NCBI RefSeq assembly: GCF_040675875.1
Contig: NZ_JBEGII010000001.1
Location: forward strand, 558,001-622,000
Direction: 5' to 3'
DNA length: 64,000 nucleotides
DNA from: Microbacterium sp. LWO12-1.2
Lineage (GTDB): Bacteria > Actinomycetota > Actinomycetes > Actinomycetales > Microbacteriaceae
Part shown: one piece after another, positions 1-11,039 of the stretch
Position numbering within the stretch: the first letter of the stretch is position 1
Layout of the letters: every line of letters starts with the position of its first letter
Notes under the pieces: generated by a model
Database searches by the model: none
What the model saw: the letters and a program-made list of their open reading frames with translations, nothing else
Told to the model about the DNA's origin: nothing
Program-made: the position numbers and the translations under genes

Positions 1-1
1 C

Positions 2-1351
2 GGCACCCACCGCATCCTCACCGATCAGGTGATGTTCAAGGACCTCGGTCTCATGATCATCGACGAGGAGCAGCGGTTCGGCGTCGAGCACAAGGACGCG
101 CTGAAGAAGATGAAGACGAACGTCGACATCCTCGCCATGAGCGCGACCCCGATCCCGCGCACGCTGGAGATGGCGGTCACCGGCATCCGCGAGATGTCGA
201 CGCTCGCCACCCCGCCGGAGGACCGGCATCCGATCCTGTCGTTCGTCGGGCCCCGCAGCGACAAGCAGATGGGTGCGGCGATCCGTCGCGAGATCCTCCG
301 CGAGGGGCAGATCTTCTTCGTGCACAACCGTGTGTCGTCGATCCAGCGCGTCGCGAGCGAGCTCGCCGAGCTCGTCCCGGAGGCGCGGATCGCCGTGGCG
401 CACGGGCAGATGGGCGAGCATCAGCTCGAACAGGTGGTCGACGACTTCTGGGAGCGCAAGTTCGATGTGCTGGTGTCGACCACGATCATCGAGACCGGCC
501 TGGACATCTCGAACGCCAACACGATCATCATCGACCGCGCTGATCGCTACGGTCTGTCGCAGCTGCACCAGCTGCGAGGACGAGTGGGCCGAGGGCGCGA
601 ACGGGCATACGCCTACTTCCTCTACGACGAGATGAAGCCCCTGAGCGAGACCGCCGCCGACCGCCTGCAGACCATCGCGGTCAACAACGAGCTCGGCTCC
701 GGCATGCAGGTCGCCCTGAAGGACCTCGAGCTGCGCGGCGCGGGCAACCTGCTCGGCGCCGAGCAGGCGGGCCACATCGCGGGTGTCGGTTTCGACCTGT
801 ACCTGCGCATGATCGGCGAGGCCGTCGCCACGTTCCGGGGTGAGGAGGTCGAGACCGGGCAGGAGCTGCGGCTCGAACTGCCGCTCGACGCGCGCATCCC
901 CGAGGATTACATCGACAGTGAGCGCCTGCGTCTCGAGGCGTACCAGAAGCTGTCGGCGGCATCGGCCGCGACCGCGAAGGACGACGCGATCGACCTCGTG
1001 ATCGAGGAGCTCACCGACCGCTACGGCACCCCGCCACCCGAGGTCGAGGGGCTCCTCGCGATCGCACGGCTGCGTCGTCGTGCCGCGCGCATCGGGCTCA
1101 CGGATGTCGTCGTGATGGGGTCGAACCTGCGCATCGCGCCCGCCCACCTGGAGGACTCGATCAAGGTGCGCCTCCAACGCCTGTATCCGAAGGCCAAGCT
1201 CGTGGCCGGTGGCGATGCGCTGGTCGTGCCGATGCCGACGGTGCCGGCCGCCGTGGGCGTGGGGCTCGATCCGCTTCCGGATGCAGAGCTGCTGCAGTGG
1301 GTCGGCCAGCTCTTCACCGCGATCTTCCCGGAGCCCGCCAAGCCCGAGTAG
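2..1351 (+). CDS. mfd: Transcription-repair coupling factor Mfd, C-terminal part (5' end outside window)
   Basis: Mfd is a DNA translocase that removes RNA polymerase stalled at lesions and recruits UvrA. The window opens inside the gene, which is in frame from base 2. Visible helicase motifs, in order, are the DEEQRFGV box, [29 protein letters not shown] and QLRGRVGRG. These are followed by a roughly 200-residue C-terminal region that matches the autoinhibitory part of Mfd in position. The UvrB-like and RNA-polymerase-binding domains lie beyond the left edge. The first complete gene on the right begins 68 bases after the stop. Identification is firm; only the C-terminal 449 residues are seen. 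Confidence 0.96.
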   Translation, partial: GTHRILTDQVMFKDLGLMIIDEEQRFGVEHKDALKKMKTNVDILAMSATPIPRTLEMAVTGIREMSTLATPPEDRHPILSFVGPRSDKQMGAAIRREILREGQIFFVHNRVSSIQRVASELAELVPEARIAVAHGQMGEHQLEQVVDDFWERKFDVLVSTTIIETGLDISNANTIIIDRADRYGLSQLHQLRGRVGRGRERAYAYFLYDEMKPLSETAADRLQTIAVNNELGSGMQVALKDLELRGAGNLLGAEQAGHIAGVGFDLYLRMIGEAVATFRGEEVETGQELRLELPLDARIPEDYIDSERLRLEAYQKLSAASAATAKDDAIDLVIEELTDRYGTPPPEVEGLLAIARLRRRAARIGLTDVVVMGSNLRIAPAHLEDSIKVRLQRLYPKAKLVAGGDALVVPMPTVPAAVGVGLDPLPDAELLQWVGQLFTAIFPEPAKPE

Positions 1352-1419
1352 TGGGGGTTTCGGTGTCGGCCGTGCGACGACACGATGCTGAGACCGGACG
1401 ACACCACTATCCTGGCGTC

Positions 1420-2037
1420 ATGTTGTACGAGCACCTCGGGGCTCGGCCCCGGATCCATGACACCGCCGTCGTCGCTCCCACCGCCGTGATCTCCGGCGAC
1501 GTCGAGATCGGCGCGGGCTGCCAGATCCTGCACGGCGCCGTGATCACCGCAGAGGGCGGGCCGATCACGCTCGGCGAGCACGTGATCGTGATGGAGAACG
1601 CCCTGATCCGCGCGACCGCCGCGAACGCGGTGCACATCGGGGCACACACCCTGATCGGGACTCTCACGAGCATCGCGGGGGCGACCGTCGGGGAAGAGGT
1701 CTTCTTCGCCTCGGGTGCCCGCATCTTCAACGGCGCTCTGGTGGGGGCGCGGTGCGAGGTGCGTGTGAACGCCATCGTCCATCGTCGCGCGGTGCTGCCG
1801 GAGGGCACGGTCGTGCCGATCGGCTGGGTCGCGGTCGGTGATCCTGTGCAGCTGCTGTCGCCGGATCGCGAGGCCGAGATCGCCGCCGCACAGCCAGATC
1901 TCGACTTCCCCGGCCACGTGTTCGGCGTCGATCGCGACACCCCTGATCTGATGGTGCAGCTCACGGAGCGCTACGGCAGCTCGCTCGCGCGTCACGCCGG
2001 CGACGTGCGCATCGACGATGCCCGCGAAGGTCGGTGA
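1420..2037 (+). CDS. Hexapeptide-repeat (gamma-carbonic-anhydrase-like) protein
   Basis: This is a 205-residue left-handed beta-helix protein of the gamma carbonic anhydrase / transferase hexapeptide superfamily. Repeats of the form hydrophobic-G-x-x-x-x run from about residue 15 to 140. In true gamma enzymes three zinc histidines occur in this region. Here one expected turn reads TLTSIAG rather than M-L-H-G, so at least one ligand appears missing and enzymatic activity is doubtful. The start is the ATG at 1420: TATCCT (1408-1413) is followed by six bases and the ATG, a leaderless arrangement. Its 3' end is close to the next gene, so the two may be co-transcribed. The function is unknown beyond the fold. 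Confidence 0.8.
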   Translation: MLYEHLGARPRIHDTAVVAPTAVISGDVEIGAGCQILHGAVITAEGGPITLGEHVIVMENALIRATAANAVHIGAHTLIGTLTSIAGATVGEEVFFASGARIFNGALVGARCEVRVNAIVHRRAVLPEGTVVPIGWVAVGDPVQLLSPDREAEIAAAQPDLDFPGHVFGVDRDTPDLMVQLTERYGSSLARHAGDVRIDDAREGR

Positions 2038-2044
2038 GGGTCGC

Positions 2045-5008
2045 GTGGCGGAGGGTGAGGGCCTCGTGCGTCCGGATGTGGATGAGGCCGGTGCCGAGAC
2101 CATCGCGCGCGAGTGCTACGGCCTGGTCGCGACGGCGACCGAGCTCGGCAGCAATCAGGATCGGAACTTCCTGCTGACGGCGTCGGACGGCACGCGCAGT
2201 GTGCTCCGGATCGACAACCCGGTGTTCGGCGACGACGCCCGCGACGCGCAGCACGCCGCTCTCGACGCCTATCGCGCCGCGGGCCTGGCCGTTCCTGCGG
2301 TGCTGCCTGGTCTCGACGGGGAACTCACCCAGCGTTGGGGCGGCTTCGCGGCACGACGCAGCGAGTTCGCCGAGGGAGAGCCGCTGGTGGACGCGGGCTA
2401 CCTCGCCCCGGTGGTGCTGGCGGAGTTCGGCGCGCTCGCGGCGGCATCCGTCAACGCCCTCGCGGAGCTCAGGCACCCCGGCCTGGACCGGGACCAGATG
2501 TGGGACATGCGTGTCGCGTACGAGCAGACGGTGGCGCTGGCCCCGGCGATCGCCGACGACCCGTTGCGCACGCGCGTGCTCGCGGCGGCGGAGGAGGCGC
2601 GCGGGGCGCTGGCGGCGGTGGCGACGGAGCTTCCCGTGCAGCCGATCCACGGCGATCTCACCGACGACAACGTGATGGGACGCCGGGGCGCTGACTCGAG
2701 ACTGCACCCGCACGCCGTGCTGGATCTCGGGGACCTGGGTCTCGGGTGGCGCGTCGCCGAGCTCGCCGTCTGCGTCTCGTCGATGCTGCACCACGAAGCG
2801 GATCGGCCGCTGCGGGTGCTCGAGACGATCGCCGCTTTCCATGCGGAGGCGCCGTTGAGTACGGCCGAAGCCCGCGCGGTGTGGCCGCTGGTCGTGCTGC
2901 GGGCGTCGCTGCTGGTCGCCAGCGGGTGGCGGCAGCTCGAGATCGACGGGGCGAACGACTACGCCAGGGAGCGGATCGCGGGGGAGCAGGCCATCTTCGA
3001 CGCGGCCACGCTGCTGCCGCTGGCCGAGATGACCGAGCATGTGCTCGCCCGGATCGGGATCGATGCTCCCGAGTTCATCGTCCCGGAGCTCTTCTCACCC
3101 CTCGCTCCGGGGCGGCACGAAGCCACCTCTGTGGCGCCGTTGCTCCCTGATCTCGGTGGGGAGGTCCTGATCGTGGACCTCGACGTCGAGTCCGGCGCAC
3201 TCGATGCCGGACGTTGGCTGGACCCTGACGCCGAGACCGCGCTTATCGCGTCGCTTCTCGGACGCGGCACCGTCGTCGTCCCCTACGGATTCTTCCGTCT
3301 GACGCGCGCGGCGATCGATCGCGCGGATTCGACCGAGACCTGGCCGATCGATGCGGAGATCCACGTCGCGCCCGGTCGGCAGCTGCGCGTCACCGCGCCG
3401 GTGGGTGGACAGCTCGAGCGCGAGGACGGTGTGGTCAGCATCCTTCTCGACAGCCTCTGGGTGCTCGAGGTCCGCGGGCTCCAGGAAGAGGCGCAGAGGG
3501 CGACGGCCGTTCGAGCGGGTGACACGATCGGCATGCTCGGTGTGTCCGACCAGCCGCGCGTGCTCACGCTGTGTCTCCGCCGCATCGATGCTCCGTCGCT
3601 GGACAGAGCCGGCGTCGGAGCCGCGCTCGTGACCCCGGAACGTGTTCCCGCCTGGATCCGTTTCACCGCCGACCCGGCACCCCTGCTCGGCCTTCCGTCG
3701 CTCGTGGAGCAGGACGAGTCCGCGGAAGAGCTCGAGCGTCGCAATGACATCTTCGCGGCCGCGCAGGAGCGCTACTACGAGCGACCTCCGCAGATCCAGC
3801 GCGGCTGGCGGCACCACCTGGTCGACACGACGGCCCGCTCGTACATCGACATGGTCAACAACGTCGCGGGCCTCGGACACGGTCATCCGAAGATCGCGGA
3901 CGTGGCGAATCGTCAGTTGCGCACGCTCGCCACGAACTCTCGGTTCCTGTATCGCGAACTCGCCGAGTACAGCGAGGCGCTGCTCGCCCTCATGCCCGAC
4001 GACAGCGATCTCGACACCGTGCTGCTGGTGAACAGCGGTTCGGAGGCGGTCGATCTCGCGATCCGTCTCGCACAGGCCGCCACCGGCCGCCGCACGGTCG
4101 TCGCGCTGCGCGAGGCGTACCACGGCTGGACGATGGCGAGCGATGCCGTCACCACGAGCGCGTATGACAATCCCTTCGCCCTGGCCACGCGTCCTGACTG
4201 GGTGCACGTCGCCGATGTGCCCAATCGCTTCCGTGGCACCTACCGCGGAGCCGACACCACTGATCGCTATCTCGCGGATCTGGCGGATGACCTCGAGGAC
4301 CTGCAGCGGGATGACCGGCAGGTCGCCGCATTCCTGTGCGAGTCGATCCTCGGCAACGCCGGGGGAGTCCTGCTGCCGGACGGCTATCTCGCCGGTGCGT
4401 ATGCGCAGGTCAGAGCGGCCGGCGGCCTCTGCATCGCCGATGAGGTGCAGGTCGGGTTCGGACGCATGGGGTCCTCGTTCTGGGGCTTCGAGCAGTCCGG
4501 CGTGATCCCCGATATCGTGACGATCGCGAAGCCCATGGGCAACGGATTCCCGATCGGCGGGGTCATCACCTCGAAACGCATCGCGGATGCGCTCTCGACC
4601 CAGGGGCAGTTCTTCTCCTCGGCGGGAGGCAGCACACTCAGCTGCGCGGTCGGCCTGGCCGTGCTCGACGCGATGGTCGAGGACGGTCTGCAGCGCAACG
4701 CGCTCGACGTCGGGGCCCGGCTGGCCGAGGGGCTGCGAGGCTTGGCGACACGGCATCCGCTCATCGGCGTCGTGCACGGCGAGGGGTTGTATCTCGGCGT
4801 CGAGCTCGTGCGCGACCGGGAGTCGATGGAACCGGCGGCGTCTGAGGCGGCGGCGATCTGCGAGCGTCTGCGCGAGCTCGGAGTGATTGTGCTGACCACT
4901 TCCGAGCGATCCAACGTGCTCAAGATCAAGCCGCCGCTGTGCCTGACGGCGCAGAGCGCGGATCAAGTCGTCGCGATGCTCGATCGGGTGCTCTCGGAAG
5001 GCTGGTAG
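2045..5008 (+). CDS. Fusion protein: APH-type kinase, degenerate M23-like domain, class III aminotransferase
   Basis: This very large protein (987 residues) joins three domains. Residues 1-340 are an aminoglycoside-phosphotransferase/choline-kinase fold with the catalytic HGDLTDDN loop (His202) and a DLGDLG metal-binding segment near 228. Residues about 345-530 resemble the M23/LytM region of this known fusion family, but the zinc H-x3-D and H-x-H motifs are absent. Residues about 545-987 are a class III PLP aminotransferase with NSGSEAVD, DEVQVGFGR and the Schiff-base Lys829 in IAKPMGNGFP. Human relatives of the two active domains are hydroxylysine kinase and the ethanolamine-phosphate / phosphohydroxylysine phospho-lyases, so a kinase plus phospho-lyase on an amino alcohol is a reasonable inference. 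The GTG at 2045 is preferred (GGTGAGG upstream); an ATG at 2018 overlapping the previous gene is possible. Confidence 0.88.
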   Translation: MAEGEGLVRPDVDEAGAETIARECYGLVATATELGSNQDRNFLLTASDGTRSVLRIDNPVFGDDARDAQHAALDAYRAAGLAVPAVLPGLDGELTQRWGGFAARRSEFAEGEPLVDAGYLAPVVLAEFGALAAASVNALAELRHPGLDRDQMWDMRVAYEQTVALAPAIADDPLRTRVLAAAEEARGALAAVATELPVQPIHGDLTDDNVMGRRGADSRLHPHAVLDLGDLGLGWRVAELAVCVSSMLHHEADRPLRVLETIAAFHAEAPLSTAEARAVWPLVVLRASLLVASGWRQLEIDGANDYARERIAGEQAIFDAATLLPLAEMTEHVLARIGIDAPEFIVPELFSPLAPGRHEATSVAPLLPDLGGEVLIVDLDVESGALDAGRWLDPDAETALIASLLGRGTVVVPYGFFRLTRAAIDRADSTETWPIDAEIHVAPGRQLRVTAPVGGQLEREDGVVSILLDSLWVLEVRGLQEEAQRATAVRAGDTIGMLGVSDQPRVLTLCLRRIDAPSLDRAGVGAALVTPERVPAWIRFTADPAPLLGLPSLVEQDESAEELERRNDIFAAAQERYYERPPQIQRGWRHHLVDTTARSYIDMVNNVAGLGHGHPKIADVANRQLRTLATNSRFLYRELAEYSEALLALMPDDSDLDTVLLVNSGSEAVDLAIRLAQAATGRRTVVALREAYHGWTMASDAVTTSAYDNPFALATRPDWVHVADVPNRFRGTYRGADTTDRYLADLADDLEDLQRDDRQVAAFLCESILGNAGGVLLPDGYLAGAYAQVRAAGGLCIADEVQVGFGRMGSSFWGFEQSGVIPDIVTIAKPMGNGFPIGGVITSKRIADALSTQGQFFSSAGGSTLSCAVGLAVLDAMVEDGLQRNALDVGARLAEGLRGLATRHPLIGVVHGEGLYLGVELVRDRESMEPAASEAAAICERLRELGVIVLTTSERSNVLKIKPPLCLTAQSADQVVAMLDRVLSEGW

Positions 5009-5082
5009 TCAGCGGGGTCAGCTTCGAATTCCGCACCCTTTCGCAATGTTAAATGCGTATTTCGTACCCGTTTTGGGGATTG

Positions 5083-5120
5083 CGCTGAGGAATACCGGGG
5101 GTACATAGTGATGCTCAGCG
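5083..5120 (+). promoter_or_regulatory. Inverted repeat in the leader of the amino-acid permease
   Basis: CGCTGAG (5083-5089) and CTCAGCG (5114-5120) form a perfect 7-bp inverted repeat around a 24-base loop containing GGGGGTACATAG. It sits about 50 bases before the permease start in an unusually AT-rich spacer (5009-5168). It could be an operator or a leader hairpin. No regulator gene lies next to it. Confidence 0.35.
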
Positions 5121-5168
5121 TCAGACGACCCGATGTCCGACCCATGCGCTGTTCCCCGAGGAGTACAC

Positions 5169-6596
5169 ATGGCCACGAAGACCAAGCCGCTCGCCCAAGG
5201 AGGCGGGACGCTCAAGCGTAATCTCGGATTGTGGGCCATCGTCGGCCTCGGTCTGGGGTACATGACCCCGACTGTCGTCTTCGACACGTTCGGCATGGTC
5301 GCCCGCGACACCGACAACGTGGTGCCCGCGGCGTACCTCGTCGCCCTCGTGGTCATGGTGTTCACGGCGATCAGCTACGGCAAGATCTCCAGCGCGATCC
5401 CGAGCGCCGGATCCGCCTACACCTACGTGCGGGAGTCGATCCACCCGAACCTCGGCTTCATGGTCGGCTGGACCTCTCTGATCGATTACGTGCTGCTCCC
5501 GATGGTGAACTGCCTCATCATCCGCAGCTACCTGGAGGCGCTGTTCCCCGACATCCCCGGCTGGATCTGGGTGGTGCTGTACTGCATCCTCGTCACGAGC
5601 ATCATCTACATGACGATGCGCGGCACCTCGAACCTCAACATGATCCTGCTGGTCTTCTCGATCGTGGTGATGGTCGTCTTCGTGGTCCTGGTGATCGCGC
5701 AGCTGATGCGCGGCGAAGGCGCCGCGACAATCGCCTCGATGGCTCCGTTCTTCCACGATGGCGCGACGATGAGCGCCGTGCTCATGGGCGCGACGATCGT
5801 GTGCTTCTCGTTCATCGGCTTCGACGCGGTCACGATGTACGCGGAGGAGGCGAAGGATCCGAAGATCATGCCGAAGGCGATCCTGCTGACGGTCCTCCTG
5901 GGCGGCGCGATCTTCCTGGTCGCCGGTTACCTGTCGCAGTTGCGCTTCCCCGACTGGAACGAGTTCGCACCGGGCGGAGACATGCAGTTCGTCGAGGACT
6001 CCACGCTCCCGATCATCGGCAACCTGGTCGGAGGGCCGGTGCTGATGGCCGTCCTGACAGCGGCCGGCTTCTGCGCCACGCTCGCCTCTGGCCTGGCGTC
6101 GCACGCCTCGGTGTCGCGCATGCTGCTGGTGATGGGCCGCAACAACGTGCTGCCGCAGAAGGCGTTCGGCTACATCAACCCCCGCACGCACACCCCGACG
6201 TTCAACATCGTGCTGGTCGGGGCGATCTCGCTCCTCGCGATCCCGTTCACGCTCGAGCTGATCGCGGCGTGGATCAACTTCGGCGCGCTGATCGCCTTCA
6301 CCTTCGTCAACATCTCGGTGATCGCGTGGTTCGCGATCCGCAAGGGACGCCGCAAGACCCCTGCCGACATCTTCAACTTCATCGTGATGCCGGGAATCGG
6401 TATGGTCCTCACCGGGCTCCTGTGGGCGAACCTGCACGAGGATGCTCTGCGCGGCGGTCTGGTCTGGACCGCGATCGGCCTCGTCTACCTCGCCATCATC
6501 ACGAAGGGCTTCCGCAAGAAGGTCGTCGCCTTCGACGAGAACCAGGCCGTCACGGGCTTCAACAAGGTGGTCAAGGTGCCTGTCGACGAGAGCTGA
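5169..6596 (+). CDS. APC-family amino-acid permease
   Basis: This is a 475-residue inner-membrane amino-acid/polyamine/organocation transporter with about twelve hydrophobic segments. The N-terminal segment (LGLWAIVGLGLGYMTPTVVF) carries the glycine-rich first helix of the family, and IGFDAVTMYAEEAKDPK is the conserved region after helix 6. The ATG at 5169 has a GAGGAG ribosome site six bases upstream. The gene is separated from the kinase-aminotransferase fusion by 160 bases, so it may have its own promoter, but the pairing suggests that the permease imports the fusion enzyme's substrate. Substrate identity cannot be read from the sequence. A strong hairpin follows the stop. Confidence 0.9.
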   Translation: MATKTKPLAQGGGTLKRNLGLWAIVGLGLGYMTPTVVFDTFGMVARDTDNVVPAAYLVALVVMVFTAISYGKISSAIPSAGSAYTYVRESIHPNLGFMVGWTSLIDYVLLPMVNCLIIRSYLEALFPDIPGWIWVVLYCILVTSIIYMTMRGTSNLNMILLVFSIVVMVVFVVLVIAQLMRGEGAATIASMAPFFHDGATMSAVLMGATIVCFSFIGFDAVTMYAEEAKDPKIMPKAILLTVLLGGAIFLVAGYLSQLRFPDWNEFAPGGDMQFVEDSTLPIIGNLVGGPVLMAVLTAAGFCATLASGLASHASVSRMLLVMGRNNVLPQKAFGYINPRTHTPTFNIVLVGAISLLAIPFTLELIAAWINFGALIAFTFVNISVIAWFAIRKGRRKTPADIFNFIVMPGIGMVLTGLLWANLHEDALRGGLVWTAIGLVYLAIITKGFRKKVVAFDENQAVTGFNKVVKVPVDES

Positions 6597-6614
6597 CGCG
6601 ATATCCCGAGACGA

Positions 6615-6650
6615 GAAGAGCCGCCTGCCCGAGAAGGGAGGCGGCTCTTC
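6615..6650. terminator. Bidirectional terminator between permease and gdhA
   Basis: A perfect 12-bp stem, GAAGAGCCGCCT (6615-6626) and AGGCGGCTCTTC (6639-6650), lies between two convergent genes. It ends in a short TTCC rather than a long T-run, as is common in GC-rich actinobacteria. Confidence 0.8.
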
Positions 6651-6669
6651 CGTGTGAATCGATCGCTGA

Positions 6670-8121
<1,452 letters not shown>

Positions 8122-8138
8122 CTAGCGGGCACCCCGGA

Positions 8139-8156
8139 ACCGTCGGCTCGGACGGT
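8139..8156 (-). terminator. Small hairpin after ppc
   Basis: ACCGTC (8139-8144) and GACGGT (8151-8156) make a 6-bp stem with a 6-base loop directly after the ppc stop. It is short and lacks a T-run, so it is a weak candidate terminator. Confidence 0.35.
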
Positions 8157-8162
8157 CGAGTG

Positions 8163-10898
8163 TCACCCGGTATTCTGCAGGCCCGCTGCGACACCGCTCA
8201 CGGAGAGCAGCAGAAGCCGCTGCTGCTCGGCATCGGCACCGGAACCGGTGGCTTCGGTGTCGCCGGCCGAGCGCAGCGCGCGCAGTGCCCGCAGCTGCAG
8301 GAGCGACAGGGCATCCACATACGGACTGCGCAGTTGCACGGCCCGCTGCAGGATCGGCTTGCCCTCCAACAGGCCCTCGCCGCCGGTGAGGCGGATGACC
8401 CATTCCCTGGTGAGCGCGAGCTCGTCGAGCACCAGTGCGGCGAGGTCGTCGCGGTCGCCGAGAGCGAGGTACTGGCGAGCGATGCGCTCGTCTGTCTTCG
8501 CGAGACTCATCGCCACGTTGTCGATCATGGTGCGCAGCAGCGGCCATTCCCGGTACGCCTCGACGAGCAGGTCCTCGTCGCCGACGGCCTGGAGCGCGGT
8601 GCCCAGCCCGAACCAGCCGGCGAGGTTGATGCGCGCCTGGGTCCATGCGAACACCCACGGGATCGCCCGTAGATCCTCGAGCGATTCCACCGAGAGGCCG
8701 CGGCGCGCCGGACGCGAGCCGAGCGCCAGCAGCCCGATCTCCTCGAGGGGGGTGACGGTGGCGAACCACGGGGCGAAGCCCTCGGCCTTCACGAGCGAGA
8801 AGAAGCGTTCGCGTGAGGCCGCATCCATGGTGGCCGCGACCTCGGCGTACCGGGCGGCCGCGCCGCTGGTGCGCTTCTCGACGCTCGGCGACGAGGCCAG
8901 CAGCGTGGCTGCGGCGACCTGGTCGATGTGGCGCATCGCGATGGCTGGCTCGCCGTACCGGGCGAAGATGACCTCGCCCTGCTCGGTGAGCTTGAAGCGA
9001 CCATCGACCGAGTGCGGGGGCTGCGCGAGGATCGCGGAGTTCGCCGGCCCGCCGCCGCGGCCCAACGCACCGCCGCGGCCATGGAACAGGGTCAGCTCGA
9101 TGTCGGACTCCTGCGCCCACAGTGCGATCTTCTCCTGCGCCTCGTAGAGCGCGAGGTTCGCGGCGACCGGGCCGACGTCCTTCGACGAGTCGGAGTATCC
9201 GAGCATGACTTCGAGCTTGTTGCCGGTCTCGGCCATGCGAGCCCGGAACTCGGGGAACGTCACGGCCTCGGCCAGGATCTCCGGCGCCGCCTGCAGGTCC
9301 GCGAAGGTCTCGAACAGCGGGACGACGTCGAGCACGGGTGCGTCGTCGCCCAGCGCGTACTTCGCGAGGCGGTGCACGTTGGCCAGGTCGGAGGCCGCCT
9401 GCGTGAACGACACCACATAGCGTCCGGCGGCGCGCAGGCCGCGCTCGCGCTGGATGTCGGCGATCACGCGGAAGACCTCCAGCACCTCCTCGGTCTGCGC
9501 GCTGATCGCCGCACCCGCATCGAGCTCGGCGAGAGCCTTCGCGTGCACCTGGGAGTGCTGGCGCACCTCGAGCTCGGTGAGGTGGAAACCGTAGGTCTCG
9601 ACCTGCCAGATGAGGTGCTGCACGCCGCCGAAGGCATGACGCTTCGCGCCGCCGGCCGCGAGCGACGACTGCACGCTCCGCAGATCGGACAGCAGCTCCT
9701 CCGGGCGTGTGTAGCGCAGTTCTCCTTCGCCGTGCCTGGTCGCGGCGACGCGGCGCGCGAGCACGAGGAGCACGCGGCGGTGCGGTTCGTCGGGGGAGCG
9801 GGTGGCGAGTTCTCCGGCGACGCCCGGCTCTGCGGCGGCGAAGCGCTCCCACAGGGCGATCACCTCGGGGCTCGGAGGCGTGCCTTCCGCGTCGAGCGTC
9901 AGCGTGCGGCCGATGCGCTCGAGTGCACGCTCGAGTCCACGGAGCACGTGGTCGGCCGCGATGTCCGACGCCTCGCGGGTCACCGACGCCGTCACGAACG
10001 GGTTTCCGTCACGATCGCCGCCGACCCAGGAACCGACGCGCACGAACGCCGGGACGATCGGTGCGCTGGAGCCGGAGTCGTCACCGCGGAGTGCGTCGTC
10101 GATGCGGCGGTACACGTGGGGGACGGTGGTGAAGAGCGTCTCGTCGAAGACACCCATGACGGTACGCACCTCATCCGTCGGAGACGGCTTCTGAGAGCGC
10201 AGCGGGGCGGTGCGCCAGAGCGTGTCGATCTCCTCGAGCATGCGGCGGTGGGCGCGGTGCGCCTCGGCTCCACCCGTGCTCGCCGCGTCATGCTGGGTCA
10301 GCAGCTCTGACAGGCGGCGGATGCTCGACGAGACCGCACGACGGCGGGCCTCGGTCGGGTGTGCGGTGAAGACCGGGTGGAAGCGGAGGCCCTCGAGGCG
10401 ACGGCGCGCCTCGTCTTCTCCGACCTCGCTCTTCAGCTGGGCGTATGCGGTGGCGACGGTGTCTGCCATCCGGCCGGGGACGTCTGGCCGGCCCTGGGCC
10501 CCTGAGCCTGTCGAAGGGTCCGGCTGCCCCGCCCGCTCGCGAAGCACCCGCACCCGCTGGTGCTCCTCGGCGAGGTTGACCAGGTGGAAGTAGCACGTGA
10601 AGGCGCGGGCGACCTCGTCTGCCCGTGCGACGGTGAACGACTCCGCGATCGCCGCAGCCCGGTCGAAGGCGTCGGGCGTCTCTTCGTCGTAGGCCTGGAT
10701 CGTCGCGAGGCGCAGGCGCTCGACGTCTTCGAACAGGGCGTCGCCGCCGGCTTCGCGCAGCACCTGTCCGAGCAGGACGCCGAGCATCCTGACGTCATTG
10801 CGCATCGCATCGGGAATGCCGCGGCCGGCCTCGAAGCGGCCGATCACGCGGATGGCCTCGGTGTTCGTGGGCTCGGGGAAGGTGTGTTCGGGGGTCAC
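8163..10898 (-). CDS. ppc: Phosphoenolpyruvate carboxylase
   Basis: Converts PEP and bicarbonate to oxaloacetate, replenishing the TCA cycle. The protein has 911 residues, normal for the family. Catalytic His180 sits in VFTAHPTEARRR. GYSDSSKDVGP and FHGRGGALGRGGGP are the PEP- and phosphate-binding signatures toward the C-terminus. The GTG at 10898 is chosen because TACGCT (minus strand, 10905-10910) lies exactly six bases upstream, a leaderless start; further upstream codons would overlap this promoter. Residues 127-133 (DPSTGSG) are encoded by a copy of a palindromic repeat (10500-10518) that also occurs upstream of eno, in a loop before the catalytic core. Confidence 0.96.
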   Translation of the reverse strand: MTPEHTFPEPTNTEAIRVIGRFEAGRGIPDAMRNDVRMLGVLLGQVLREAGGDALFEDVERLRLATIQAYDEETPDAFDRAAAIAESFTVARADEVARAFTCYFHLVNLAEEHQRVRVLRERAGQPDPSTGSGAQGRPDVPGRMADTVATAYAQLKSEVGEDEARRRLEGLRFHPVFTAHPTEARRRAVSSSIRRLSELLTQHDAASTGGAEAHRAHRRMLEEIDTLWRTAPLRSQKPSPTDEVRTVMGVFDETLFTTVPHVYRRIDDALRGDDSGSSAPIVPAFVRVGSWVGGDRDGNPFVTASVTREASDIAADHVLRGLERALERIGRTLTLDAEGTPPSPEVIALWERFAAAEPGVAGELATRSPDEPHRRVLLVLARRVAATRHGEGELRYTRPEELLSDLRSVQSSLAAGGAKRHAFGGVQHLIWQVETYGFHLTELEVRQHSQVHAKALAELDAGAAISAQTEEVLEVFRVIADIQRERGLRAAGRYVVSFTQAASDLANVHRLAKYALGDDAPVLDVVPLFETFADLQAAPEILAEAVTFPEFRARMAETGNKLEVMLGYSDSSKDVGPVAANLALYEAQEKIALWAQESDIELTLFHGRGGALGRGGGPANSAILAQPPHSVDGRFKLTEQGEVIFARYGEPAIAMRHIDQVAAATLLASSPSVEKRTSGAAARYAEVAATMDAASRERFFSLVKAEGFAPWFATVTPLEEIGLLALGSRPARRGLSVESLEDLRAIPWVFAWTQARINLAGWFGLGTALQAVGDEDLLVEAYREWPLLRTMIDNVAMSLAKTDERIARQYLALGDRDDLAALVLDELALTREWVIRLTGGEGLLEGKPILQRAVQLRSPYVDALSLLQLRALRALRSAGDTEATGSGADAEQQRLLLLSVSGVAAGLQNTG
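10500..10518. repeat. Palindromic repeat copy within the ppc reading frame
   Basis: CCCTGAGCCTGTCGAAGGG, a 19-base imperfect palindrome (CCCT...AGGG ends), lies inside ppc. It is identical to 21695-21713 upstream of eno. On the ppc strand it reads in frame as part of PDPSTGSGAQG. This motif is known to me as a frequent dispersed element in many high-GC bacterial genomes. Confidence 0.8.
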
Positions 10899-11039
10899 GA
10901 TTCGAGCGTATCCCGGCTCGGAAGCATGGATGACACGCATGACAGGACGTGACGCGGGGCGACCGGCCTCCGGCACCGCGCGGTGCGCGAATCGCCAGGG
11001 GCCGCCCGTGCCGACGTCCACCGACCTAGCATGGAGGCG

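Noticed and set aside
1420..2037. Active gamma carbonic anhydrase
   Set aside because: At least one zinc-ligand position of the family appears substituted; only the beta-helix fold is supported.
3100..3640. Active M23 metallopeptidase in the fusion protein
   Set aside because: The H-x3-D and H-x-H zinc motifs are absent.
3095..4966. A 623-codon minus-strand open frame inside the fusion gene
   Set aside because: Shadow of the kinase-aminotransferase; composition is low-complexity and charged, and no start signal was found.
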